Source of the DNA: Crocosphaera sp.
GTDB taxonomy: Bacteria; Cyanobacteriota; Cyanobacteriia; Cyanobacteriales; Microcystaceae
Direction of reading: 5' to 3'
DNA: 45,571 bases
Assembly (NCBI RefSeq): GCF_030064895.1
Contig: NZ_JASJEB010000018.1
Coordinates: forward strand, 1-45,571
Position numbers and translations under genes: made by a program. The notes under the pieces were generated by a model that saw only the letters and a list, made by a program, of their open reading frames with translations, did no database searches and was not told the DNA's origin. This document shows, piece after piece, positions 1 through 8,213 of this stretch. Within the stretch, counting starts at the first letter, position 1. Every line of letters begins with the position of its first letter.

Positions 1-70
1 TATAATCTTAAATAGCCAATTATGAGCAATTTAAAAGCTAAATAATCTTATTTTTCAACTTTTTTCTCCC

Positions 71-101
71 CTCCTGCCTCCTGCCCCCTGCCTTCTGCCT
101 C
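71..101. repeat. Degenerate CTCCTGC/CTTCTGC heptamer array
   Basis: About four tandem heptamers of the CTCCTGC type lie in the spacer downstream of the NRPS operon. The same heptamer recurs at about 5804, 20121, 32785, 32910 and 38302. Short tandem repeats of this kind are common in cyanobacterial intergenic DNA. I see no gene in 1-167. A 6-bp inverted repeat at 134-151 has no T-tract on the transcribed strand, so I do not call a terminator. Confidence 0.8.
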
Positions 102-167
102 TACTTATTAAGTATTCTTGTTCTAATGCAAGATGTGAGTTATATCCAACTCAGGTTATAAGAAATT

Positions 168-2678
168 TTAGCCTAATATCAAAAGATAATTTTTAACTTG
201 TTCAGCGAGTAATAATCCAGATTCTTGATTAAACAAATTACCAAAAAAACCAGGAATAGTTGTAATTTCAATTTCTTCCTTAGTAACTTTCTGCCAACCC
301 AGAGGAAAACCAAAGTGCCAGTCTAATGTTTGAACTTCTGCCCGAAAAAGTTTGACTTTCCCTGAATATTGTTGAGGGAAATATGAATTTGCAGCAATTT
401 CATTGGCCGCTTGAGCAAGGGCATATCGATTTTCATAAGGTATCATTGGTTTAGTGGTTTGATCAACATTAGGGGAATTTTGCGGAATTTCAGGAACGAT
501 ATTTTTCTCTGTCTCTTCATTATTAATGATTGGGAAAGATTGTGCTTGTTTTGCTAATTTTTGCCAAACTTTATTGGGTAAAAGTTTAATTTTATCCCAA
601 CCACCATGATAATAATAGTTTTTCCTGAACCAAAAGAGTCCCAGTTGCAGTTTGGTTTGAACTTCACTGAGAACATTGATAGAGAAAGAATTAGGACAAT
701 AAGCATCAATCAAAATCAGACTTGCAATGTCTTCTCCTTGAGATTGAAGTTGTTGAACGATCTCAAATGCAACTGCACCCCCAAAACAATGTCCTCCTAT
801 CAAGTAAGGTCCTTTGGGTTGTATCATTCGTATTTCCTTAACACAAGTTTCTGCCAGGGTTTCAACTGTATCGTTGCAAATCTCTCCACTATTGAGATCA
901 GGACGTTGTAACGCATAAAAAGGTTGATCTGAACCTAACAAATTAGAAAATCTAGCCCATGTTAGAGCATCGGCTGAACCACCATGAAAAAAGAATGGTA
1001 ATTTAGAGCCATTGACTTGAATGGGTACAACACTTGTCCAGGACGAAATCGGTTGCTCCTGATTAAGTAATTGAGCAAATTTGCGAACATTGGGTGCTTG
1101 AAATAAAGTAGCTAGAGGTAGTGTACAGTTAAGTTGTTGCTGCATTTGGTTAAATAACTGTACTGCCATTAGAGAATTTCCACCTAAGTCAAAAAAACTG
1201 GCTTCAACACTTAGGGGACTAACCCCTAAAATAGATTCCCATATTTGAGTGAGTTTAAGTTCTGTGGGATTTTCTGGAGCTAAAAAATTACCTTCTAGTT
1301 GTTCTCTACTAAGGTTTTGGTAAGGGGTGGAAGGGGATGTAATTTTTGAAGATTGGTTTTCTTTAATTACTAATTCAGGTAATGGCAAAATATCTGCGAT
1401 CGCTTTTGACTGATTTTGAAGAATATTGGTTAAAATTTCTGCAAATTGCTTTAACAAAGTTTGAATAATTTGAGGAGTGAAATAGTTTACTTTGTAAGAT
1501 AAAGTAACAGTAAGCTCATTTTTTTGTATCACTATTAAGGTTAAATTATAGGTGCTAATAATACCTGATTTAAAATTATCTACTTGTAAACTTTTGCTTG
1601 AGCCACCTATTTTCATGGGATAATTTTCAATGACTAATAGACTATCAAATAATGAACCCGATAGTTGAGTCCAAGTTTGAATCTGAATTAAAGAGGCATA
1701 GGCATATTTACTAGCTATAGTTTGTTTAGTTTGTAAATTTTCTAACCAAGAAATTATATTTTCTTCTGGCGTAATTTGTAAGCGAACAGGCAGAACATTG
1801 TTCAATAAACCAACAATATTTTCAATTCCCACTAAATCAGCTTGTCTCCCTGATACTGTTGCTCCAAATAACACATCAGTTTTGCCACTATAAAGATAGA
1901 GTAATAAAGCCCAGCTCCCTTGGACTAAAGTATTAACTGTTAGTTGATGCGATCGCAAAAATAGTTCTAGTTCTTGGGTGGTTTTTTCTGAAATAGTGAT
2001 TGAGAGGTTTTCAGTTTCAGAGGGATTATTATTTTCTGTTTGAGAAATGGGTAGAGGGGTAGTATTTGTAAAACCTTCAAGGTTTTTCTGCCAGAAATTA
2101 GCGGCGGCGGTTTCGTCTTGTTCTTTGAGCCAACGAATATAAGTTTGATAAGTTTGTGGTTTTAAGATTGAAGGAGAGTCTCCCTTGAGTAATATTTCAT
2201 AGCTATAAAATACTTGATTTAGTACCACTGCACTAGACCAACCATCTAACATCAAATGGTGACAACTCCAGAGCAATTTATAGTTTAAATCAGTCAGTTG
2301 AATTAGAGAAATACGACTTATAGGAGCTTGGGTAAAATCGAAACTTTTAGGACGATCTTCTAGAAGAAACTCTGCTAGAATCAAATCTTGATTTTCTTTT
2401 CCTTGCCAGTCCAGTTGAACCCAAGGTAATGTTATCTGACGACTAACAACTTGAAGCGGTTGTTTACTTGATTGCCAATGAACGGAAGTGCGTAATGCTG
2501 GATGAAGACTGAAGACAAATTCCCACGCTTGCTTTAACAAAAGTGGGTTTAGTTCTCCATAAATATCACAACTGACGTGCAGTAATCCTTCTTGAGAAGA
2601 AGTTTGCAGACTATGCCATAAAAATGCTTGTTGTAAAGAAGTTAGAGTATATATAGCTTCGATGTTTTGTTTATCCAT
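168..2678 (-). CDS. NRPS termination protein: condensation - carrier - thioesterase, no adenylation domain
   Basis: This 836-residue protein is the last in the NRPS series. Residues about 1-440 are a condensation domain with an intact HHxxxDGWS site near residue 139. A carrier domain follows, with the phosphopantetheine motif LGGNSL near residue 503. Residues about 560-830 are an alpha/beta-hydrolase thioesterase. The nucleophile elbow reads GHCFG with Cys631, so cysteine replaces the usual serine. The acid can be placed in LILIDAY near residue 658. The usual GDHxxx histidine site near the end reads GFFGNLF (about 809-815), so the catalytic His is missing there. There is no A domain, so the carrier must be loaded in trans or merely receive the chain. 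Because it follows a protein ending in an epimerization domain, the C domain should be of the DCL type (D donor, L acceptor). Expected role: last condensation and product release. ATG start; 127-bp spacer from the upstream gene. Confidence 0.9.
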   Translation of the reverse strand: MDKQNIEAIYTLTSLQQAFLWHSLQTSSQEGLLHVSCDIYGELNPLLLKQAWEFVFSLHPALRTSVHWQSSKQPLQVVSRQITLPWVQLDWQGKENQDLILAEFLLEDRPKSFDFTQAPISRISLIQLTDLNYKLLWSCHHLMLDGWSSAVVLNQVFYSYEILLKGDSPSILKPQTYQTYIRWLKEQDETAAANFWQKNLEGFTNTTPLPISQTENNNPSETENLSITISEKTTQELELFLRSHQLTVNTLVQGSWALLLYLYSGKTDVLFGATVSGRQADLVGIENIVGLLNNVLPVRLQITPEENIISWLENLQTKQTIASKYAYASLIQIQTWTQLSGSLFDSLLVIENYPMKIGGSSKSLQVDNFKSGIISTYNLTLIVIQKNELTVTLSYKVNYFTPQIIQTLLKQFAEILTNILQNQSKAIADILPLPELVIKENQSSKITSPSTPYQNLSREQLEGNFLAPENPTELKLTQIWESILGVSPLSVEASFFDLGGNSLMAVQLFNQMQQQLNCTLPLATLFQAPNVRKFAQLLNQEQPISSWTSVVPIQVNGSKLPFFFHGGSADALTWARFSNLLGSDQPFYALQRPDLNSGEICNDTVETLAETCVKEIRMIQPKGPYLIGGHCFGGAVAFEIVQQLQSQGEDIASLILIDAYCPNSFSINVLSEVQTKLQLGLFWFRKNYYYHGGWDKIKLLPNKVWQKLAKQAQSFPIINNEETEKNIVPEIPQNSPNVDQTTKPMIPYENRYALAQAANEIAANSYFPQQYSGKVKLFRAEVQTLDWHFGFPLGWQKVTKEEIEITTIPGFFGNLFNQESGLLLAEQVKNYLLILG

Positions 2679-2703
2679 ATCAAATTTTATGTAATGTTAT
2701 TAG

Positions 2704-2742
2704 ACTGAGTTCGGTGTTAGGTGTTCGGAGTTGGGAGTTGAG
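2704..2742. repeat. Degenerate GGAGTTC-type heptamers
   Basis: Imperfect GAGTTCGG / GAGTTGGG units fill the spacer between two NRPS genes. They match the core of the MITE-like elements at 6747 and 11105, but I see no terminal inverted repeats here. It is probably a remnant. Confidence 0.5.
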
Positions 2743-2805
2743 GATTTTTAAAAGAAAAATAAGTGTTTTATACCTCTTATTTTGACAATTTATCTATAAA
2801 TTTCC

Positions 2806-4800
2806 TTATATAGAACTCAGGTTATCGATAAATTCATCTAGTTCAGTTTGAGTAAGTTCCGCATCAGGAAAATCAGAGGGACTAAAACCAATTTCATCCC
2901 TAGTTAGACAATGTAAAATAATGGCTTTGAGTGTACTGAGATAGTTATTTGCTATTGTACTAATGGTATTTGATTGATATATGTGTTTATCATAGAGCCA
3001 ATCAAGTTGAAGTTGTTTATCAGCAATCCAAGCATTAATTTCTAACAAGTAGCTACAACTATTATTTATATCTCTTAGCTGACCCAGAGAAATATCTTGA
3101 ATGATTGGAATATGTGTGTGTTTATTTGTGGTATTTTGTTGACCTAAATAATTAAATAATACTTCTGATCTCGGTGCTTTAGCTAATCGTTGACTTATGG
3201 TTTTATCACCTAAATAACGTAAAATTCCATAGTCAATAGCACGATCGCCAATTTGTCGAATTTGTTCTTTCACAGATTTGATCATTATTCCATAGTCATC
3301 ACTATGAGTGAATTCTAGCTTCAAGGGATAAACCATCGTAAACCAACCTACGGTTCTCGATAAATCGATGTCAGATACAATCTGTTCACGGCCATGGGTT
3401 TCGAGATCAATACGAATATTTCCTGCTTTTAGCGTACTCCATTGAAGCAATGTTTGTGCTAATGCACTCAACAATATATCGTTAATTTGTGTGTTGTAAA
3501 TAGCTGGTACTGATTGCAGCAAAGCTTGAGTATCCTGGGAATTAAGATGAACATTAACTGTTTCTACAGTCCCCTCAGTTGATAGTGGTGTATCGGAATA
3601 ATCTCGTGGTAAACGAATGAAGGGTGACTCAACTTGCTTAAACCAAAAATCAGCTTGAGACTGTCGCTGAGATGCTTGAGACGTAAGAATTTCAGCCCAA
3701 GTTTTAAAGGAAGTTGTTTTTGTTGGTAGTGATGTTGGGTAATTATTTTGGTTTAATAATTTCTCTAAATCGTTATGTAAAATTTGCCAAGAAACTGTAT
3801 CTACAATTAAATGATGTAAGCTGATGAGAAACCAATTAGATAGATTTCCACCTCGGATAAAATGGGCAACTCCCATCAGTTTACCCTCAGCTAAATTCAT
3901 GGCACTATGGATATCTGTACCGTATTGAGCAACTGCTTTGATTTGGTCTGTTTGACTCATACGGGAAATGTCTATTTCAACTAAGGATGGTGGGTTTCCT
4001 ACATCTGTATTGGTTTGTTGCCAACCCGTTGAATGATAGCTAAAACTGAGTCTTAAAGCGTCATGATGAGTCCACAAGGTTGCGATCGCTTCTTGAATTT
4101 TAGATAAACTCACCCCAAGGGGAATTTCTAGTAACATGGCTTGATGCCAATGATTTGCTGCAATCATCTCCTGTTCAAAAAACCAGTGTTGAATAGGAGT
4201 GAGTGGTAGTGAACCGGTCACTGGTGTTTGAGTAGCAATCACTTCAGGAGTAACATTAACAACAGTCGCTAACTCAGCAATAGTCGGTTGCTCAAGAAGC
4301 TGGTTAGGAGAGAATCTTAGTCCGGCTTCTCTTGCTTTGGAGGTAATCTGAATACTGAGGATAGAATCCCCTCCTAGCTCAAAAAAGTTGTCATGAATAC
4401 CAATTGTATCAAGTGCTAAAACTTCGCTCCAAATCTCAGCTAGTGTCTTTTCTATGGACGTTTCTGGGGGAGTTGATTGATGGGAGTTAAAATTTGCTGA
4501 TTGCAGTTCGGGTAGTGCTTTCGCGTCAATCTTCCCATTAGCAGTACGGGGTAATGCTTCTAAGAATATAATTCCGGCTGGAACCATATAATTAGGTAGT
4601 TTTGTTTTCAGATAGTCCCGTAAGATCGAAGTATCTACATCAGTAACAGAAGGTTGAGGAACAACATAAGCTATTAATCTTTGATGAGATACTGATTGTG
4701 ACTTTTGCGCTTTAAGCTGACGAATTTGCTGTAATAGCTCTAATCGCTGACTTGGGGAGAGAAGTTTAACTCTTTGATATAATTCTTTTTTTGGTAACAT
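2806..4800 (-). CDS. NRPS fragment: A-domain C-terminal subdomain - carrier - epimerization
   Basis: The protein has 664 residues. It opens with an LSPSQRLELL linker and then only the C-terminal subdomain of an adenylation domain: RLIAYVVPQP, the LPNYMVP stretch and the A10 motif NGKID near residue 93, which carries the catalytic lysine. A carrier domain follows (LGGDSI, Ser near 147). The rest is an epimerization domain with HHLIVDTVSW and the family-typical NYLGQ region. The A1-A8 core is absent here and is found as the truncated end of the protein encoded at 8214-11030, on the far side of three tailoring genes. The likely role is to complete that A domain in trans, carry its amino acid and convert it to the D form. 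It lies 19 bp downstream of the sulfotransferase gene. A broken remnant is the alternative, but the intact A10, carrier and E motifs argue against decay. Confidence 0.88.
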   Translation of the reverse strand: MLPKKELYQRVKLLSPSQRLELLQQIRQLKAQKSQSVSHQRLIAYVVPQPSVTDVDTSILRDYLKTKLPNYMVPAGIIFLEALPRTANGKIDAKALPELQSANFNSHQSTPPETSIEKTLAEIWSEVLALDTIGIHDNFFELGGDSILSIQITSKAREAGLRFSPNQLLEQPTIAELATVVNVTPEVIATQTPVTGSLPLTPIQHWFFEQEMIAANHWHQAMLLEIPLGVSLSKIQEAIATLWTHHDALRLSFSYHSTGWQQTNTDVGNPPSLVEIDISRMSQTDQIKAVAQYGTDIHSAMNLAEGKLMGVAHFIRGGNLSNWFLISLHHLIVDTVSWQILHNDLEKLLNQNNYPTSLPTKTTSFKTWAEILTSQASQRQSQADFWFKQVESPFIRLPRDYSDTPLSTEGTVETVNVHLNSQDTQALLQSVPAIYNTQINDILLSALAQTLLQWSTLKAGNIRIDLETHGREQIVSDIDLSRTVGWFTMVYPLKLEFTHSDDYGIMIKSVKEQIRQIGDRAIDYGILRYLGDKTISQRLAKAPRSEVLFNYLGQQNTTNKHTHIPIIQDISLGQLRDINNSCSYLLEINAWIADKQLQLDWLYDKHIYQSNTISTIANNYLSTLKAIILHCLTRDEIGFSPSDFPDAELTQTELDEFIDNLSSI

Positions 4801-4819
4801 TATATAACGTTGTTTATTT

Positions 4820-5758
4820 TTAACTCCTAATAGATTTTAAATTATTTCTTAGTTTTCGTAAATTAACAATTAGAAATAGTCGCCAAGATTGCCATGTACT
4901 GAGTTTCTTAGTAATAGGTTGATATCCTTGTTTGCTCATTTCATTTCTAGTTAAATGTTCTACGACAGCAATTTGATAGGAGGATAATTTTTCCCGCCAC
5001 TTTTCTAAGGCCATTTTATGGACGGGGGCTAAGACTTCTTGAACAGACGGATCGATATTATGGTTTAACCCAAAAATACTCGGAGATTTATGATTCTCTG
5101 AAATAATTAGGGGACTATACTGTTCTTGTAAAAAATAACAAATACGAGACATTTCTTGCTCAGGTTCTCGTACTAAGGATTCATATTTAACTAAGATAAT
5201 ATGCTCATCTTTTGACCATTTTTTTCTAAAATTTTCCACACTTTCACACCATTTACGAGCATGAACATCGATATAAGAACTCGCCCATTTTTTAGTTATT
5301 AAAGAAGAACTTACTGCTCGGGGATCTCGCAACATCCAAATGACCTGTGCATGAGGATACCATCTGAATAAAATATCTAGATATTGATAATGATCTGGTG
5401 TTTTTTCTCCCCATCTTAATTTTTCCATTTTCGTAGCATAAGATTCAAGGAGAACGGTTAAAACAGTTTTATGGTTTATATTTCCATCGACTAAAAGATT
5501 TGTCTGGATTTTTTCAGCATTTAATCCAAAAGATTCAAACATTTTACTACGACAAAGCGTTTGCCAAAAAGTCTCAAATTGTTCTGGTTGATTCAAATCT
5601 AAATGTTGATAGGGTTTGAACCAATTTTTACAAAAGTGAGTTTCTGGTGCGATGGCAATATTAGGATGTGCTGATAATAAAGAACGCATTAAAGTTGTGC
5701 CTGATCTTGGCATTCCTACAATAAAAATGGGATTTTGATTTTTACAACGTTTTTCCAT
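4820..5758 (-). CDS. PAPS-dependent sulfotransferase (tailoring)
   Basis: A 312-residue single-domain protein of the Sulfotransfer family. The 5'-phosphosulfate loop is at the N-terminus (FIVGMPRSGTTLMRSLL, residues about 12-28). The 3'-phosphate motif is WMLRDPRAVSSSL in the middle of the protein. No signal peptide or membrane segment is visible, so it should act in the cytoplasm. It sits inside the NRPS operon, between the two genes that together make one A domain, 19 bp before the downstream NRPS gene. It most likely sulfates the peptide or a sugar attached to it; sulfotransferases have similar tailoring roles in cyanobacterial peptides such as aeruginosins. The acceptor cannot be read from sequence. 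Confidence 0.88.
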   Translation of the reverse strand: MEKRCKNQNPIFIVGMPRSGTTLMRSLLSAHPNIAIAPETHFCKNWFKPYQHLDLNQPEQFETFWQTLCRSKMFESFGLNAEKIQTNLLVDGNINHKTVLTVLLESYATKMEKLRWGEKTPDHYQYLDILFRWYPHAQVIWMLRDPRAVSSSLITKKWASSYIDVHARKWCESVENFRKKWSKDEHIILVKYESLVREPEQEMSRICYFLQEQYSPLIISENHKSPSIFGLNHNIDPSVQEVLAPVHKMALEKWREKLSSYQIAVVEHLTRNEMSKQGYQPITKKLSTWQSWRLFLIVNLRKLRNNLKSIRS

Positions 5759-5803
5759 ATTTATCTGAATTTGATGTTGGCTTTAAAAGAAAGCAGAAGG
5801 TGA

Positions 5804-5874
5804 AAGGCAGGAGGCAGGAGGCAGGAGGCAGGGGGCAGGAGTTAGGTGTACCTCATGAGTCCGAGAAAAGGTAT
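5804..5874. repeat. AGGCAGG heptamer array followed by a MITE right-end remnant
   Basis: Five or so GGCAGGA units (5804-5840) run into a stretch at about 5845-5874 that matches the right terminal repeat of the elements at 6747 and 11105 (TGTACCTCATGAGTCCGAGA). The left end is missing, so this looks like half of a MITE joined to heptamers. It lies in the 198-bp spacer between the methyltransferase and sulfotransferase genes. Confidence 0.65.
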
Positions 5875-5956
5875 AGATGGGGATTTTAAATTAAATGAAT
5901 GACTTTATTGGTCAACATTGAATTTTCATTTTTTTTACTTTTCCTATCTTTTATAA

Positions 5957-6709
5957 TTATTTTTTTCCTATTATATAGATAGATTCTTTTCGATATATTT
6001 CTAAATCACTTTCTCCTAAAATATCTGAACCGAAATCAACTTGTTTTACCTCAGAAAAACCAACTTCTTCTAACAATATTTTCAATAAATCTGGAGCAAA
6101 CATAAAACAATGACCCCATCCATAAATCAACTTATTTTTAGCTAAGATCGGATTGGTTGATTCTTGACATTGAGGTAAATCAAAGGAATTATTGTAAGCT
6201 TCTAGATAAGGAACAACAACCCGTATATACCCTCCTATTTTTAGATAATCAAAACAATTTTTCAAAGTAATTAGAGTATATTGAGGATGGATGTGTTCTA
6301 AAACATGAGAAAGAATAATAAAATCAGCAATTTCTAATAAATCAATATCTCGAACAGTTAAGTCCAAAAACAAATCATACTTAGTCTTATCCCTATTCCC
6401 AAATAAAAACCGTCTAATACTAGCAAAACCCCAATCACCGAAGACACGAAATACATCGGCGTTAATATATTCTTCTTTTTCATTTCCTGCACAGCCAATA
6501 TTTAAAATAAGAGGTGAATTTTGAGAAAAATTTGCTATTTTACGGCGATTAAATCCAGTTTTGATCATTAATTGGGTAAAATGAAAGCTTAACCATAATC
6601 TAAAAATATTTTTGATATTATGCAAGCTGGTAACTGGATATCCCACAGATTTTGCAACTGTGCTAAATTCCTCTAAAAGAATTTCTTTTTCTTTTTGTTG
6701 ATTGTTCAT
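5957..6709 (-). CDS. Class I SAM-dependent methyltransferase (tailoring)
   Basis: A 250-residue protein of the Methyltransf_11-like fold. SAM motif I is LILNIGCAGN near residues 67-76. The acidic post-I strand is YINADVF, and the late motif IILSHVLEHIHP resembles motif II of this family. KNCFDYLKIGGYIRVVVPY is the typical strand after it. No carrier or A-domain sequence is attached, so it is a free-standing enzyme and not an integrated N-methylation domain. The substrate is unknown; O-, N- or sugar methylation are all possible. It belongs to the block of three tailoring genes that separates the two halves of an A domain, and it is flanked on both sides by MITE-type repeats. Confidence 0.82.
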   Translation of the reverse strand: MNNQQKEKEILLEEFSTVAKSVGYPVTSLHNIKNIFRLWLSFHFTQLMIKTGFNRRKIANFSQNSPLILNIGCAGNEKEEYINADVFRVFGDWGFASIRRFLFGNRDKTKYDLFLDLTVRDIDLLEIADFIILSHVLEHIHPQYTLITLKNCFDYLKIGGYIRVVVPYLEAYNNSFDLPQCQESTNPILAKNKLIYGWGHCFMFAPDLLKILLEEVGFSEVKQVDFGSDILGESDLEIYRKESIYIIGKK

Positions 6710-6746
6710 AATTTTGTTTAAAAATCTTCTAGTTTTCTAGACTAAT

Positions 6747-6866
6747 ATATAGCACTTCTCATACTTGTGAGGTACAGAGTTTTCTAGTTTTAGGAGTTCG
6801 GAGTTCGGAGTTCGGAGTTCGGAGTTCGGTATTAGGTGTACCTCATGAGTCCGAGAAAGGCTATAT
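6747..6866. mobile_element. MITE-like element, copy 1 (about 120 bp)
   Basis: Imperfect terminal inverted repeats of about 30 bp bound the element: the left end starts ATATAGCACTTCTC and the right end finishes GAGAAAGGCTATAT. The core holds about five tandem GGAGTTC heptamers. There is no coding capacity. A second full copy is at 11105-11231 and a half copy at about 5845-5874. It lies between the glycosyltransferase and methyltransferase genes. Confidence 0.75.
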
Positions 6867-6873
6867 CTTTTTT

Positions 6874-8211
6874 CTACTTATGTTCATTTAATAAATCTTT
6901 CACGACTTGAACCGCAACACTCTTATGCTTATAGTGATCAAAACAATCACGCATACGATTAACTCGTATCCTATAGGACTGATTATTTAAAATATTATCA
7001 ATATCTTGTCTAATTTTAGTAGGTTTATCTTGTTGAATATCACCAGTAATACCAAGGCCATGATAAGCGATGCGGGCTGCATTTCCATTTTGATCATAAC
7101 GTCGCAGAGAATAAACTAACATAGGCACACCAAAGTAAAGACACTCATTTATACTATTAATCCCAGCATTAATAATCCCACAGTCTGCGTGTTTAAGTAT
7201 TTGAATTTGAGGGGTCCAATTAAAAGCATATACATTAGAAGGAAGAGAACCTAATTGATTCAAGTCTAGCTGATTACCAACTCCTATTACTAAATCCCAT
7301 TGTAAACAATTTGATACTGCTTCTATAAGTTTTTTTAAAAATCTTTGATTCCCTCTATTAAAGCTACTACAACCACAATAAATTAGTGAACTCCCAGTTA
7401 ATTGACGTTTTTCAAAGAGTTGCTCTAGACTTTTATAAGTGCTGGGTTCAACGTTTGATTCATGACGATTTTCGTAAACCATTGGTCCAATATAGTGCAT
7501 TGAAGGATGCGGAACGTGGGGATAATCTAACTCTAAAGCGTTGAAACAGAGAACAGGAATGGCCTTATGGGGATAAGGGACAAGAGACTGCTTAAACCCG
7601 AATCTTTCTCTGAAGGGATAGCCTATTTTCTTAGCATAACAACGCAAGACAGAAATTCGATCAACTCCCATCTTTTGCCAACGTTCGGACTGATATTCTC
7701 GCCATTTTGTCCAACCATAGCGGAACCAAGTCCATTCAATGCCAAACCATTGTCCTCGCAACCCTTTACCTGGAATAATATTAGTGTGAATAGGAGGTAA
7801 ATGAGGTCGCTTCCAAATTGATAAAAACTGACATAAAAGTGCGACTGGTAGCTTGTTAGCAACCGCAGTCATAATATGGGGGTGCATTTCCATATCAATG
7901 AGCAGTAGATCGGGTTTTAATTCCTTAATTGTTTCTACAAAATTCTCGACACCCAATGCTTTTATTCCTTGATTTCTTCGTTCTCTGAGTTGCCGAAATT
8001 TTTGCCAGCGACTCAGAGGGGGTTCTTGCCAATCAAATATCCAAGGATCAAGTTGAACAAAGGGTATATTATATTGATTCGTTAGATCAGACCAGTCTTT
8101 AGGACTAGCGTAGGTAACATGATGACCTGCTTGTTCCAAGTGCTTAACCAATGCAATACTCGCGTTAAATATTCCTGTCAGTCCACCAGTGATGCAAACA
8201 ATATGAGCCAT
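6874..8211 (-). CDS. GT1-family (UGT-like) glycosyltransferase (tailoring)
   Basis: A 445-residue GT-B fold enzyme. The N-terminal half starts with the glycine-rich MAHIVCITGGLTGIFNASIA acceptor-side pattern. The C-terminal half has the nucleotide-sugar signature region IINAGINSINECLYFGVPM followed by DQNGNAAR and GLGI, matching the UGT-type NSxxExxxxGVPxxxxPxxxDQ pattern. The usual HGG of that signature reads NAG here. No signal peptide is visible. The start codon lies two bases after the stop of the upstream NRPS gene, implying translational coupling, so the sugar is probably transferred to the NRPS product. It resembles glycosyltransferases of other cyanobacterial peptide clusters in context; sugar and acceptor are unknown. 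Confidence 0.87.
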   Translation of the reverse strand: MAHIVCITGGLTGIFNASIALVKHLEQAGHHVTYASPKDWSDLTNQYNIPFVQLDPWIFDWQEPPLSRWQKFRQLRERRNQGIKALGVENFVETIKELKPDLLLIDMEMHPHIMTAVANKLPVALLCQFLSIWKRPHLPPIHTNIIPGKGLRGQWFGIEWTWFRYGWTKWREYQSERWQKMGVDRISVLRCYAKKIGYPFRERFGFKQSLVPYPHKAIPVLCFNALELDYPHVPHPSMHYIGPMVYENRHESNVEPSTYKSLEQLFEKRQLTGSSLIYCGCSSFNRGNQRFLKKLIEAVSNCLQWDLVIGVGNQLDLNQLGSLPSNVYAFNWTPQIQILKHADCGIINAGINSINECLYFGVPMLVYSLRRYDQNGNAARIAYHGLGITGDIQQDKPTKIRQDIDNILNNQSYRIRVNRMRDCFDHYKHKSVAVQVVKDLLNEHK

Positions 8212-8213
8212 TT

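Noticed and set aside
71-101. Regular short repeats resembling a CRISPR array
   Set aside because: Units are seven bases long and directly adjacent with no spacers; they are heptamer tandem repeats found at several unrelated places in the window.
134-151. Inverted repeat TGAGTT/AACTCA downstream of the NRPS operon as a terminator
   Set aside because: The stem is only six A/T-rich pairs and no T-tract follows on the transcribed strand.
5957-6709. Methyltransferase as the missing integrated domain of the interrupted A domain
   Set aside because: It is a separate gene with its own start, lacks flanking A-domain sequence and is of the Methyltransf_11 type; integration in trans is possible but not shown.
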